Assembly (NCBI GenBank): GCA_002869855.2
Contig: NEWQ02000013.1
Span: forward strand, 101,550 to 165,549
Direction: 5' to 3'
DNA: 64,000 bases
Origin: Nitrospira sp. CG24D
GTDB lineage: Bacteria; Nitrospirota; Nitrospiria; Nitrospirales; Nitrospiraceae
Every line of letters begins with the position of its first letter. The stretch's first letter is position 1. The notes under the pieces were generated by a model. It saw nothing but the letters and a program-made list of their open reading frames with translations. It searched no databases and had not been told where the DNA came from. The translations under genes and the position numbers were made by a program. This document shows positions 1 through 8,099 of the stretch, in pieces.

Positions 1-170
1 CCAAGATCAAGGATGTCGAAGTGTTGCGCCCCCATAAGGAGCTCTTTGATCGGCTGCGGACAGACCGCGATGGGCTGGTGGCTTATAATGCGGGGTTGAT
101 CGCTGATAAACTTGAAGCCTTAGGCGGAACCGATATCACAGCTCAGGAAGGGAATCACGAGGATGAGTAA
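1..170 (+). CDS. 3' end of an unidentified gene (partial)
   Basis: An open frame enters from the left edge (first full codon at position 3) and stops with TAA at 168-170, giving 55 C-terminal residues. The tail is charged and ends in an acidic stretch (EGNHEDE). I recognise no family in this fragment. Its stop overlaps the start of the next gene (ATG at 163) by 8 bases, which suggests co-transcription and translational coupling with the HEAT-repeat gene. Its function would have to be read from the upstream part. Confidence 0.6.
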   Translation, partial: KIKDVEVLRPHKELFDRLRTDRDGLVAYNAGLIADKLEALGGTDITAQEGNHEDE

Positions 171-927
171 CGAGACAGAATCTGATCGGATTGATCTCCT
201 CATTTCGGCGTTGCGCGATGAGAATGAAGCCTTGCGCGATCACGCGATCGCGAGCCTCGGGCAGATGGGGTCCGACGCCGTGCCGCGCCTGATCGGGCTG
301 ATGGCCGATGAAGATGTGGTCATTCGAGAGGCGGCGACGACGGCGGTGGTACGGATCGGGCCTTCCGTAGTGGAGGCGCTCCTGGATGCGTTGCAGGACG
401 ATGAGTGGGCGATTCGCGAACAGGCCGCAGCCGGACTGGGCAAGCTCAAAGACCCCCGCGCGGTCGAACCATTGGTGAAGGCGCTCAAAGATAAAGATGG
501 AGCCGTGCGGACGGCGGCGGTCTGGGCCCTAGAGCGGATCGGCGATGCGCGTGCAGTTCCCGGGCTGGTTGATGTGCTGAGCGACAACACTCTTCGGGAG
601 GATGTCGCCCGTGTCTTGAAGAAAATCGGCGATGCGCGCGCGGTGGATGCGTTGATCGATGGATTGTTAGGCAATAATTGGATGGTGCGACGCCATGCCG
701 CAGAGGCATTGGGGAAGATCGGGGATCACCGCGGGGTCGGCCCGTTGATTGAATCGTTGCAGGACGAAGATTGGCTGGTCAGGCGGAACGCGGCGGAATC
801 GCTGGCGCGGCTTGGGGCGAAGGAGGCGATTCAGCCGCTCTTGCCTCTGCTTGAAGATGAAAATACGATGGTGCAAGAAACCGTTGAAGGCGTACTAGCG
901 AGCTTGGGTTGGACCGCGAAACAGTAA
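163..927 (+). CDS. HEAT-repeat protein (PBS-lyase-type repeats)
   Basis: A 254-residue protein made almost entirely of about eight 31-residue HEAT/PBS-lyase repeats. The recurring signature is a D-x-x-W/A-V/I-R-x-x-A-A-x-x-L-G-x-I/L-G helix pair followed by A-V-x-P-L. Such solenoids are protein-protein interaction scaffolds; in cyanobacteria related proteins are phycobilin lyases, but nothing here suggests a pigment role. No signal peptide or membrane segment is visible, so it is probably cytoplasmic. It overlaps the upstream gene by 8 bases and is followed after 38 bases by a second HEAT protein, so the two probably act together. The partner is unknown. Confidence 0.85.
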   Translation: MSNETESDRIDLLISALRDENEALRDHAIASLGQMGSDAVPRLIGLMADEDVVIREAATTAVVRIGPSVVEALLDALQDDEWAIREQAAAGLGKLKDPRAVEPLVKALKDKDGAVRTAAVWALERIGDARAVPGLVDVLSDNTLREDVARVLKKIGDARAVDALIDGLLGNNWMVRRHAAEALGKIGDHRGVGPLIESLQDEDWLVRRNAAESLARLGAKEAIQPLLPLLEDENTMVQETVEGVLASLGWTAKQ

Positions 928-965
928 TCGCTCCTCTTACCTTATAGACAAGAAGGACACATGTT

Positions 966-1673
966 ATGGCTGATGAAGCACCGGTAAAGTTGATTCAGAT
1001 CGGTCCGAAGGGCGGGGAAAAGAAAGACGGCTTCAACCTGGTGACGGAGCGGGTGGTGGCTATCAACCCCGAAGCCAAACAGCTCGAGGTGGAGTTGCTC
1101 GCATACGACGGCAAGACGGTGGTCCTCGAGGTCGCCGAAGAGGCGCTTGAAGATCTCAAGAAGCTCAAAGTCGGCGATGGGGCGACCATCCGGGTCGTCG
1201 AAGAGGGTGGGAAACGCGTCGCAAAGAGTTTCCGGATTCGTTCGAAAGATCCGAACGCGGCCAAAGCTGATGCCATGTTGCTGGATCTCAAGGATCCGCA
1301 CTGGCTCAATCGGAAGTATGCGGCTGAAGTCCTGGGCGAGCTTAAAGATAGCCGCGCGGTGACGCCGCTGGTGGAAGCCTTGGTAGATGAGGTCGGCGAT
1401 GTGCGGCAGCGTGCCTATGATTCGCTGATCAAGCTCGGCGGGATTTCTGTTTCCTCATTGGTGCCGTTGCTGGTGTCTGAAGAGGATGAAATCCGGCAAT
1501 CGGCGACGGAGATTATTCGGAAGATCGGCAAGCCTGCCGTGGAGCCGCTGGCGACCGCCTTGACGGATGCCGATGACCGCTTGAAGACCCGGATCATGAA
1601 AGTGCTGGATCGGATGGGCTACAAGCCGAAGGTCAAGCAGGAGACCGGTGCTGAATTACCCCGCCTGACTTAA
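966..1673 (+). CDS. HEAT-repeat protein with a distinct N-terminal domain
   Basis: A 235-residue protein. Residues 1-90 form a beta-rich domain unlike HEAT repeats: alternating hydrophobic strands with KVGDGATIRVVEEGGK near its end, resembling a small OB- or SH3-like barrel. About four HEAT repeats follow (roughly 100-225), for example YAAEVLGELKDSRAVTPLVE. The domain assignment of the N-terminus is inference. It lies 38 bases downstream of another HEAT-repeat gene in the same direction and is probably co-transcribed with it. A GC-rich hairpin at 1685-1706 ends the unit and faces ugd tail to tail. Confidence 0.8.
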   Translation: MADEAPVKLIQIGPKGGEKKDGFNLVTERVVAINPEAKQLEVELLAYDGKTVVLEVAEEALEDLKKLKVGDGATIRVVEEGGKRVAKSFRIRSKDPNAAKADAMLLDLKDPHWLNRKYAAEVLGELKDSRAVTPLVEALVDEVGDVRQRAYDSLIKLGGISVSSLVPLLVSEEDEIRQSATEIIRKIGKPAVEPLATALTDADDRLKTRIMKVLDRMGYKPKVKQETGAELPRLT

Positions 1674-1684
1674 ACCGCCACCGG

Positions 1685-1706
1685 CCGCGGCCTAGGCAGG
1701 CCGCGG
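1685..1706 (+). terminator. GC-rich hairpin between convergent genes
   Basis: A 9-bp perfect stem (CCGCGGCCT / AGGCCGCGG) with a 4-base loop, followed on the plus strand by TTCT. It lies just after the HEAT-repeat pair and overlaps the last codons of ugd on the other strand. It could terminate the HEAT operon, but the T-tract is weak. Confidence 0.45.
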
Positions 1707-3014
1707 TTCTCTGGTGGGTCGACCGACCGATACGTGGCGGAACCCGTGTCCCGTCACCCGGTCGGAGTCGTAGACATTGCGCAGATCAAGCAGCAGCCGC
1801 TGACGCATGGATTGTTTGAGTCGGTCGAAATCAAGGTTCCGGAACTGGTTCCACTCAGTCATGATGATGAGTCCGTCGGCATTTTCAGCCACATCGTAGG
1901 CTTCTTTGCATGGAATCATTCCCGGGATGAGCTTCGTGGCTTCTTCCATCGACACCGGGTCGTAGGCACGCACGGTGGCGCCTTCCTTCATGAGTTCTTT
2001 CAGGATCGTCAGAGACGGGGCTTCCCGCATATCATTCGTATTCGGCTTGAACGACAGTCCGAGCACCCCGAGTGTTTTCCCGGCGAGCCCGCCGCACGCT
2101 TCGCGGATTTTCGCAACCATTCGGAGGTGCTGCTCGTAGTTCACTTTGGCGGCTGCACCGGCAATTTGGAATGGATAGCCCACGCGCTCACCTGTCTGGA
2201 CCAGCGCCGCGAGGTCCTTGGGGAAGCAGGACCCACCGAATCCCGGCCCTGCGTGGAGAAACTTGCCGCCGATTCGATGATCCAGCCCCATGCCCTTGGA
2301 AACCAGTTGCACGTCCGCGCCGACGCGTTCACACACCGTAGCCATCTCGTTAATGAACGAAATCTTGACGGCGAGAAAGGCGTTTGAGGCGTACTTGATC
2401 ATTTCCGCTGTGGGGACATCGGTGACGACAAAGGGCGTTTCAAGCAGGTAGAGCGGCCGATAGAGGTCTTTCATGATGGCCGCGGCTTGATCGCTATCGG
2501 CGCCGAGCACCACGCGGTTCGGCCGCATGAAGTCTTCAATCGCGGATCCTTCACGCAAGAATTCAGGGTTGGAGACGATGTCAAAATTAATCGGTTTCGT
2601 CTGGTGCTTTCGGATGACTTCCCGGAGTCGCTCACCGGTTCCGACGGGGACGGTCGACTTGGTGACGATCACTTTATAGCCGGTCATGTGTGTGGCGATG
2701 CCACGGCCGACTTCCTCCACAAACGACAGGTCCGCAGATCCATCGCTCTTCGGGGGAGTGCCCACGGCAATGAAGATGACGAGAGCTTTATCAACGGCTT
2801 TGACGACATCTGTCGTGAAGCTCAGCCGGCCTTCTTTGATTCCTTTGGCGACCAATTCAGTAATGCCCGGTTCGAAAAATGGCACCTCTCCTTTTTCGAG
2901 CTTTTCAACCCGACGGGCGTCGTTATCCATGCAGGTGACATTGACGCCGAACTCTGCAAAACAGGCCCCTGTGACAAGGCCGACGTAACCGGTTCCGATG
3001 ACGCTGATATGCAT
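1692..3014 (-). CDS. ugd: UDP-glucose 6-dehydrogenase
   Basis: A 440-residue UDP-glucose/GDP-mannose dehydrogenase family enzyme, the usual length. It oxidises UDP-glucose to UDP-glucuronate with two NAD+, supplying precursors for exopolysaccharide or lipopolysaccharide. The N-terminal Rossmann motif is GTGYVGLVTGACFAEFG. The catalytic cysteine lies in GFGGSCFPKDL, and the C-terminal UDP-binding domain contains GLSFKPNTNDMREAPS. ATG at 3014 has a good ribosome site (AAGGAG) upstream. It is transcribed alone, convergent with the HEAT pair and divergent from the CBS gene. UDP-mannuronate-type activity cannot be excluded by eye, but the motifs fit Ugd best. Confidence 0.93.
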   Translation of the reverse strand: MHISVIGTGYVGLVTGACFAEFGVNVTCMDNDARRVEKLEKGEVPFFEPGITELVAKGIKEGRLSFTTDVVKAVDKALVIFIAVGTPPKSDGSADLSFVEEVGRGIATHMTGYKVIVTKSTVPVGTGERLREVIRKHQTKPINFDIVSNPEFLREGSAIEDFMRPNRVVLGADSDQAAAIMKDLYRPLYLLETPFVVTDVPTAEMIKYASNAFLAVKISFINEMATVCERVGADVQLVSKGMGLDHRIGGKFLHAGPGFGGSCFPKDLAALVQTGERVGYPFQIAGAAAKVNYEQHLRMVAKIREACGGLAGKTLGVLGLSFKPNTNDMREAPSLTILKELMKEGATVRAYDPVSMEEATKLIPGMIPCKEAYDVAENADGLIIMTEWNQFRNLDFDRLKQSMRQRLLLDLRNVYDSDRVTGHGFRHVSVGRPTREPRPA

Positions 3015-3133
3015 GGGATTGTTTCTCCTTGGTAGCTAGGATACTGATGGGGCAAAGTATAGCAATGGATCGAACGGTGGGCAATTGAATGGCTGAAATC
3101 AGCTGTTTAAGGTTTCAGGGAGGTTCCACGGCG

Positions 3134-3163
3134 TTGACTCTTGGAAAATTGGTTGAGTAGAAT
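3134..3163 (+). promoter_or_regulatory. Sigma-70-type promoter for the CBS gene
   Basis: TTGACT at 3134-3139 and TAGAAT at 3158-3163 are separated by 18 bases. The start of the CBS-domain gene is about 30 bases downstream of the -10 box. The same box pair recurs elsewhere in the window. Confidence 0.65.
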
Positions 3164-3195
3164 CCGGTACGTCTACTAGATGGAGCACTGTTGCC

Positions 3196-3600
3196 TTGAA
3201 CCCCGCAGGGATGCAGCGTCCACTTGCAGTTATGATGCGGTCGGTGGCGCAGACGATTTCCCCGGATGCGACAACCTGCGATGCCGCGCGGCAAATGCGC
3301 GTAGCAAAAGTCGGAGCGCTCTTGGTTCGGGAGGGCACCTGCTACATCGGGATGATCAGTGAAGCGGATCTGGTTCGAAAGGTTTTGGCAGAATCCCTGG
3401 TTCCTGCTCACACTCTTGTGCGGTCAGTCATGAGTGCCCCGCTGATCACGATCGATGTCACTGCGTCGGCCCATGATGCCAGCGAGCTCATGGCGCAGGC
3501 TGGCATTCGCCATCTGGCGGTGGTTGAAGGTGGAGACGTGGCTGGAATACTTTCAGTAAGAGATCTGCTGCGTTATTTCAAGAATTGGGGACCTCAATGA
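3196..3600 (+). CDS. CBS-domain pair protein
   Basis: A 134-residue protein consisting of two CBS motifs, about residues 13-65 and 74-128 (VMMRSVAQTISPDATTCDAA; SVMSAPLITIDVTASAHDAS). Stand-alone CBS pairs bind adenine nucleotides (AMP, ATP, SAM) and regulate a partner protein; the partner is not evident here. The frame opens with TTG at 3196, with GGAG ten bases upstream. ATG at 3211 is an alternative that would trim five residues. It ends just before a spermidine-synthase-like membrane protein that may share its transcript. Confidence 0.8.
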   Translation: MNPAGMQRPLAVMMRSVAQTISPDATTCDAARQMRVAKVGALLVREGTCYIGMISEADLVRKVLAESLVPAHTLVRSVMSAPLITIDVTASAHDASELMAQAGIRHLAVVEGGDVAGILSVRDLLRYFKNWGPQ

Positions 3601-3654
3601 TCCTTGCGGCTTCTTGTCTCCTTCGACTTGGTCGATACTTGCGCTGCCTCTCGC

Positions 3655-5202
3655 ATGACCGCTGAAGGGATCCCTCCAATCTCGCGTACGTTCCTGCTTT
3701 CCACCGCGCTGATTACCGGAGCGGTCGTGATGGCGCTCGAAATTCTCGGCAGCAGACTGTTGGCACCTGTGTTCGGAAATTCTTTGTTTGTGTGGGGGGC
3801 GCTGATCGGAGTCATCCTTGCTGCGATGAGCAGCGGCTATGCCTTCGGCGGTTGGGCGTCAGATCGGTATGCAGGGGGGAGCGTGCTCGCGGGACTGCTG
3901 CTCTTTTCAGGGTCCTGGACATTTCTAGTTGCCTGGGCCAGCCAGCCGATTCTGTTTCAAGTGGATGTATGGATACAGGATCCACGGTGGGGCCCTTGCC
4001 TCGCCGCCACGATTCTCCTGGCCCCGCCTGCGTTTGGATTGAGTGGCGTTTTGCCAGCGATGTTGCGGTTGGCTGTCTCTGATATGGGGCATTTGGGGCG
4101 CCACACGGGCCGCATGATCGCCTTGTCAACCGTAGGAAGTCTGATAGGAACCTGGGGAACCGCGTTTTTTCTCCTTTCGTGGATCGGGAGCCAGGCGCTA
4201 GTGGCTTGGCTGGGAACCATCCAAGTAGTGCTGGGGTTGTTGTGGCTTTGGCGTGGCGCGAAGGTCGGACTGGTCGGGAAATTGTTTGGGGTGGCTTGCA
4301 GTGGCCTGTTTGTCGCATTGGCGCTCCATCCTATTCAGAAATTGAATCCGCCGGTTCATCAGGAGGATAGTCCCTACCAGCAAGTGCGGGTGCGGGATGA
4401 CCAGCTGTTCCGTTATCTCGTACTTGATCGTACCTTTCACGCGGTGATGTGGAAGGCGGATCCGCTTCCGCTGTTTCTGCCCTACAGCCAGCTCATGGTC
4501 GCCTCATTGGCACTAGTGGATCAGCCGCAACGCGGACTGATTCTTGGACATGGAGGAGGATCGCTGGCTAAGTGGCTGGCGCACTACTGGCCCGATCTCG
4601 AAATGGACATCATCGAGTTCGATCCGGTGGTGGTGCGAATGGCAGAAGACTATTTTGAGTATCATCCTCCAGCCAATCATCATGTGCGGGTTAAGGATGG
4701 GCGGGCGTTCCTGAATACCACCGACCACGTCTATGATGTGATTTGGATCGATGCGTTTGCCCGGCACATGATTCCATTTCATCTGACTACGAAAGAATTC
4801 TATGCTGCGGTGCGAACGCATCTGAAACCGGATGGAGTTGTGGCGTTGAATCTGGCGTCATCCGGAGAAGAGCTTGATAACGCACGGGCGGCGGCTGTCG
4901 TACAGACGATGCGCGGTGAGTTTCCTGTGATTGAAACATTTGCGGTTAAAGGGCCATGGAAGAGCGGCCAGACCAAAGCGGAGAATTTGATTTTTTTTGC
5001 GGGAAGCCCGGTAATGGAACGCGGACATGAAGTCTTCATCGAAAAAGTGACAGCGATGGCCATGAATCGACAATTGCCAAGCGAGGCGGTCACGCTGCTT
5101 GGTTCTCATCGGACCGATCCGTGGCCGAGAGGATTTGAGCTGACTGACGATTTTGCTCCCTATGATGTTCTGATAGGGAGAGATGCGTCTGATGTACGGT
5201 AG
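3655..5202 (+). CDS. Membrane-anchored spermidine-synthase-like protein
   Basis: A 515-residue two-part protein. The N-terminal half (about 1-225) has seven or eight hydrophobic segments resembling the transporter-like region seen in long SpeE-like proteins. The C-terminal half is a Rossmann methyltransferase-like polyamine-synthase domain, with the nucleotide site GHGGGSLAKWLAHYWPD, an acidic ligand in IIEFDPVVV and the DVIWIDAFA motif. Whether it makes polyamines is unproven; fused forms are often annotated only as spermidine synthase-like. I chose ATG 3655; the frame can extend to TTG 3604 but without a better ribosome site. It follows the CBS gene closely and may be co-transcribed with it. 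Confidence 0.8.
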   Translation: MTAEGIPPISRTFLLSTALITGAVVMALEILGSRLLAPVFGNSLFVWGALIGVILAAMSSGYAFGGWASDRYAGGSVLAGLLLFSGSWTFLVAWASQPILFQVDVWIQDPRWGPCLAATILLAPPAFGLSGVLPAMLRLAVSDMGHLGRHTGRMIALSTVGSLIGTWGTAFFLLSWIGSQALVAWLGTIQVVLGLLWLWRGAKVGLVGKLFGVACSGLFVALALHPIQKLNPPVHQEDSPYQQVRVRDDQLFRYLVLDRTFHAVMWKADPLPLFLPYSQLMVASLALVDQPQRGLILGHGGGSLAKWLAHYWPDLEMDIIEFDPVVVRMAEDYFEYHPPANHHVRVKDGRAFLNTTDHVYDVIWIDAFARHMIPFHLTTKEFYAAVRTHLKPDGVVALNLASSGEELDNARAAAVVQTMRGEFPVIETFAVKGPWKSGQTKAENLIFFAGSPVMERGHEVFIEKVTAMAMNRQLPSEAVTLLGSHRTDPWPRGFELTDDFAPYDVLIGRDASDVR

Positions 5203-5478
5203 ACCGAATAAAATTATTCAAGACATTGAATTTATTATTGTATTTTTCAATTTTCAAGCTGGTTACGAATCAGGCCATCATCGTTGTCTACCTGGAGAAG
5301 CTGCTTGCTTCCATTTTGAGCCCTATGCTATAAGTTGCGCCTCGTGATGTAGCACATGTTGGCACAGGGTGTAAGTGTGAGTGTCGGGCAGCATCGGATC
5401 AGTCAAGGCTATCAGAGCTTGGCGGAAGTTATTTACCAACCTAATCACATCTCTTCTTCTTTCTTAAGGAGGTAGGTC
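5203..5478 (+). other. AT-rich intergenic region upstream of the cupredoxin gene
   Basis: A 276-base gap. Positions 5205-5262 are strikingly AT-rich compared with the GC-rich surroundings. The rest holds a candidate promoter (5305-5334) and a leader of about 140 bases before a strong ribosome site. No gene is visible. Confidence 0.6.
5305..5334 (+). promoter_or_regulatory. Candidate promoter for the cupredoxin gene
   Basis: TTGCTT at 5305-5310 and TATAAG at 5329-5334 with 18-base spacing, downstream of an AT-rich block that could act as an UP-like element. The implied leader of about 140 bases is long. Confidence 0.45.
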
Positions 5479-5955
5479 ATGGGCAAGACGATGTTATCGG
5501 TCCTCTTTGGCCTCGGGTTGAGCGTCGCTGGAGCCACGGCTGCATTTGCACTCCAGGCCGGTGGTGTTGAAGTCGGCGACCTTGAAACCGGATCAGTCGT
5601 GGGCCAGTCGTTCAAGGAACTGGATGTGGATGCGTCATTTTACGCCATCGAAATCGGCGCCATTAAGACCTGGTATCCGCCGACGACCGTGATCGATTTT
5701 AAGACGCGGCCCGGCGCCCCGGTGCTGCTGAAGGTGACCAATCTGTCGACTGCAGAGCATGGGTTCCAGCTCACCGCGGCTGTGAATCAATCAGCGCCAA
5801 CTGTGTTGAACACCAAGTTGGTGCTCAAGCCAGGCGAAACCAAGTATATCGGTGTTCCGACGAGTGACTTGTTCTATGCCGCTGGCAACGTGTTGGAATA
5901 CCGCTGCCATCTCCATCCGGCGCACGTCGGTGGTAAGTTGGTCATGTTGAAATAG
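5479..5955 (+). CDS. Exported cupredoxin-like copper protein
   Basis: A 158-residue protein with a clear Sec signal peptide (about residues 1-25, ending AAFA). The mature part is a cupredoxin fold: a single His in STAEHGFQLT and a C-terminal Cys-x-His cluster (YRCHLHPAHVGGKLVML). This matches plastocyanin/nitrosocyanin/CoxII-like copper sites, so it is probably a periplasmic electron carrier or copper protein. The exact site type (T1 or red copper) cannot be told. The ribosome site is near-consensus (AAGGAGGT, 6 bases before ATG), suggesting high expression. It is a single-gene unit closed by a hairpin terminator at 5991-6026. Confidence 0.85.
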   Translation: MGKTMLSVLFGLGLSVAGATAAFALQAGGVEVGDLETGSVVGQSFKELDVDASFYAIEIGAIKTWYPPTTVIDFKTRPGAPVLLKVTNLSTAEHGFQLTAAVNQSAPTVLNTKLVLKPGETKYIGVPTSDLFYAAGNVLEYRCHLHPAHVGGKLVMLK

Positions 5956-5990
5956 TTCGGTCGTCTTTTATCTGACGCAAGTTGAGATAA

Positions 5991-6026
5991 CAAAGGCCTC
6001 GGGGAAGCAATTCTCCGAGGCCTTTG
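5991..6026 (+). terminator. Rho-independent terminator after the cupredoxin gene
   Basis: Perfect 12-bp inverted repeat CAAAGGCCTCGG / CCGAGGCCTTTG with a 12-base loop, followed by TGTTTC. It lies 35 bases after the stop codon. Confidence 0.75.
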
Positions 6027-6062
6027 TGTTTCATCTCAAGCCCGCTCGTTGGGAGTGATTCG

Positions 6063-6395
6063 CTAGGTCTCTTCCCGTTGGCAATCTGCTCCACTCTCTA
6101 CTGGAATCCGTTGTACGGCAGTCAGCTTTCCTGAGACGATCAACAGCAGGTATCGGTTTTCCAGCGCGACCGGCTGTTGCTTCTCAACAACATAGGTATA
6201 GACATCGACGACCATCTCGTCCCCGTCCCATTGGGTGTCATTCACGACCCACATATGACTGGTGGCATCAGGAAAGTGGCGATTAACGAAGCCCTCAATG
6301 ATCGTTCCCAGTTCGCTTGTGCTGGCGTGGGCCAATCCGGGGGCAGTAAGGGTAAAAAAGAGGAGCGTGCTAAGGAGCCAGAAGCGTGGACGCAT
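6063..6395 (-). CDS. Small exported protein of unknown function
   Basis: A 110-residue protein starting with a strong signal peptide (about residues 1-24, cleavage near AHA-ST). The mature part of about 85 residues contains PDATSHMWVVNDTQWDGDEM, then VDVYTYVVEKQQPVAL. It has no recognised domain; the pattern suggests a small periplasmic beta-rich protein. It is monocistronic on the minus strand, convergent with the cupredoxin gene. A GGAGG-type ribosome site precedes the ATG. I recognise no family. Confidence 0.65.
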   Translation of the reverse strand: MRPRFWLLSTLLFFTLTAPGLAHASTSELGTIIEGFVNRHFPDATSHMWVVNDTQWDGDEMVVDVYTYVVEKQQPVALENRYLLLIVSGKLTAVQRIPVESGADCQREET

Positions 6396-6535
6396 GACTG
6401 CACCTCCAGGGTGAGAGGGAGAGGCTCAATCGAAGCGTGGCAGTCGATCAGGAGTAGACTGCGACAATAAAATCCTACAGCTGATTCAATTTTTAATCTA
6501 GTGGAATGTTGCGGCCGATCTGACCGCGAGAAAAG

Positions 6536-6573
6536 CAGAGGGCCTTGCGTCTCTATCAACGCAAGGCCCTCTG
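6536..6573 (-). terminator. Terminator hairpin downstream of the ferredoxin gene
   Basis: Perfect 14-bp inverted repeat (CAGAGGGCCTTGCG / CGCAAGGCCCTCTG) with a 10-base loop, 27 bases past the ferredoxin stop on the minus strand. It is followed on that strand by CTTTTCTCG. Confidence 0.75.
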
Positions 6574-6600
6574 TTACATGACGAAGCCCTGAGGAGGGCG

Positions 6601-6948
6601 CTAGTTCCGGACGCCGCTCCAGATCTTGCTCTCATCAATAGCCTTGTCAGGGTTCAACGTCTTGGCCTTTGTCATCAACACGTCCGTTGTTTCCGGATAG
6701 GCCGGATCGGAGATGCAGCAATTGTCGACAGGGCAGACGGCCGCGCACTGCGGTTCATCGAAGTGCCCGACGCATTCCGTGCAGCGATCATGGGTGATGA
6801 TGTAAATATTGTCGCCCACGCCCTGACCGTCGCCAACGTGATGGCCCTTGCCCTCAGCATCGCTCCGGGTTTCGAAAATCGCCTCGTTGGGACATTCAGG
6901 CAGGCAAGCCCCACAGGAAATGCATTCGTCGGTAATCAGCAGTGCCAT
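6601..6948 (-). CDS. 2[4Fe-4S] ferredoxin (YfhL/FdxN-like)
   Basis: A 115-residue soluble ferredoxin with two cluster motifs. The first is CISCGACLPECP near the N-terminus. The second is CTECVGHFDEPQCAAVCPVDNC, which has the longer spacing (C-x2-C-x8-C-x3-C) typical of the YfhL/FdxN and nitrogenase-ferredoxin type. It serves as a low-potential electron carrier; the redox partner is not encoded next to it. The ribosome site AAGGAGG lies before ATG 6948. It forms its own unit with a promoter at 7039-7068 and a terminator at 6536-6573. Confidence 0.92.
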   Translation of the reverse strand: MALLITDECISCGACLPECPNEAIFETRSDAEGKGHHVGDGQGVGDNIYIITHDRCTECVGHFDEPQCAAVCPVDNCCISDPAYPETTDVLMTKAKTLNPDKAIDESKIWSGVRN

Positions 6949-7038
6949 GACCCACGCCTCCTTCTCACTTCTAAGACAACAAACAATATTGACAAGATCG
7001 CGCCGCCCCGACCATAGTGCGTGCGCTGTGTGGGGGCC

Positions 7039-7068
7039 ATTCTATTCTGTGATTCTTTTCTAAGTCAA
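7039..7068 (-). promoter_or_regulatory. Sigma-70-type promoter for the ferredoxin gene
   Basis: On the minus strand TTGACT (7068-7063) and TAGAAT (7044-7039) are separated by 18 bases, about 90 bases before the ferredoxin start. Confidence 0.65.
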
Positions 7069-7167
7069 CAGAACGGCTTCCGGTCAGAAGGCCTAGAATT
7101 CACGGGAATATGGCCCATGAGACCCAGCCCGGCACGCTAATCTTTATTGACACCGAAGGCGAATGTT

Positions 7168-7668
7168 ATGGGTTTGACGCAGTCTCAGGGCAGCGATCGA
7201 GAGCAGAAAAAAAAGCGGATCATTATGATGATCCTGCTGGCGATCCTCTTAATGAGTGTGTCTATGTTTCTGGTGCCGCAGAAGGACACCGACATCATCG
7301 TGGTGACTTTCCCTCATGGTGAGACGATCGAGGCGGAAGTTGCAGAGACGCCGGAGAAGCTGCTGTTCGGGCTCGCGTTTCGTGATCAGTTGCCGCCCAA
7401 TACGGGGATGCTTTATATCTTTGAGTCCAATGGGCTCCATCGGGTCCGGACCAAGGAATTTCGATTCCCGGTGGATATGATCTGGGTGGATGAGAGCCAT
7501 CATGTGGTTCATACCGTTGAGGGAGCGAGCCCCTGCGAAAAGGACCCCTGTCCGTTCTTCGGTCCGCCGCCGGAGCCGGCGCGATACGTGTTGCAAACGG
7601 AACCGGGATTAATCCGGCGGCTCGGAGTCGCGAATGGGGACGAGTTGAAGTATTTCCTGCGGATGTAG
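7168..7668 (+). CDS. DUF192 family membrane-anchored protein
   Basis: A 166-residue protein with one N-terminal membrane anchor (about residues 22-40), then a DUF192 domain. Typical features are GLAFRDQLPPNTGMLYIFE, the FPVDMIWVDE strand and the conserved Cys-Pro region ASPCEKDPCPFF. DUF192 proteins are small exported or anchored domains of unproven biochemical role. ATG 7168 was chosen over TTG 7147 because GAAGG lies eight bases before it. It is followed by a Rieske protein gene 67 bases downstream. Confidence 0.85.
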   Translation: MGLTQSQGSDREQKKKRIIMMILLAILLMSVSMFLVPQKDTDIIVVTFPHGETIEAEVAETPEKLLFGLAFRDQLPPNTGMLYIFESNGLHRVRTKEFRFPVDMIWVDESHHVVHTVEGASPCEKDPCPFFGPPPEPARYVLQTEPGLIRRLGVANGDELKYFLRM

Positions 7669-7735
7669 CGCGTCGCATGGCGTTCCAAGAAGGTCGTGAG
7701 GCGGTTTCTCGGGAGTGAAATTAGGAGAGATGGTC

Positions 7736-8053
7736 ATGGAGGGGTTTCAGCGAGTCGCTGGTTTGAACGAAGTGGCTCCCGGGCAATCGAAAGTGGTGAA
7801 GGTCAATGACAAGGCCATCGCCCTGTTCAATATCGACGGTAAGTTCTATGCGATTCACAATCTGTGTCCGCATGAAGGTGGACCCCTGAACGAAGGTCGA
7901 TTGAAAGGATATGTGGTGGCCTGTCCCTGGCACGACCTGGCCTTCGACATTCGAAGCGGGCAGGGAACCGACGGCGGCGGTTATTGCATCGGGAGTTATG
8001 AGGTTCGTGTCGAGGATGCCGATATTTTTATCGGTCCCCGTCGAAAGGCGTAG
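7736..8053 (+). CDS. Rieske [2Fe-2S] protein (NirD/ferredoxin-like)
   Basis: A 105-residue single-domain Rieske protein. The cluster ligands are visible as NLCPHEGGPL (Cys-x-His) and ACPWHDLAFD (Cys-x2-His). Its length and lack of a membrane anchor fit the small NirD-like or dioxygenase-ferredoxin subfamily, which passes electrons to a partner oxidoreductase. No nitrite reductase or dioxygenase gene is adjacent, so the role is open. ATG 7736 has GGAGAG six bases upstream; an in-frame GTG at 7715 would add seven residues. Confidence 0.9.
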   Translation: MEGFQRVAGLNEVAPGQSKVVKVNDKAIALFNIDGKFYAIHNLCPHEGGPLNEGRLKGYVVACPWHDLAFDIRSGQGTDGGGYCIGSYEVRVEDADIFIGPRRKA

Positions 8054-8099
8054 TGGTGGGTTGAGGGGGTACTGTTGTCTATGGAGCTGATGGGCAGTC

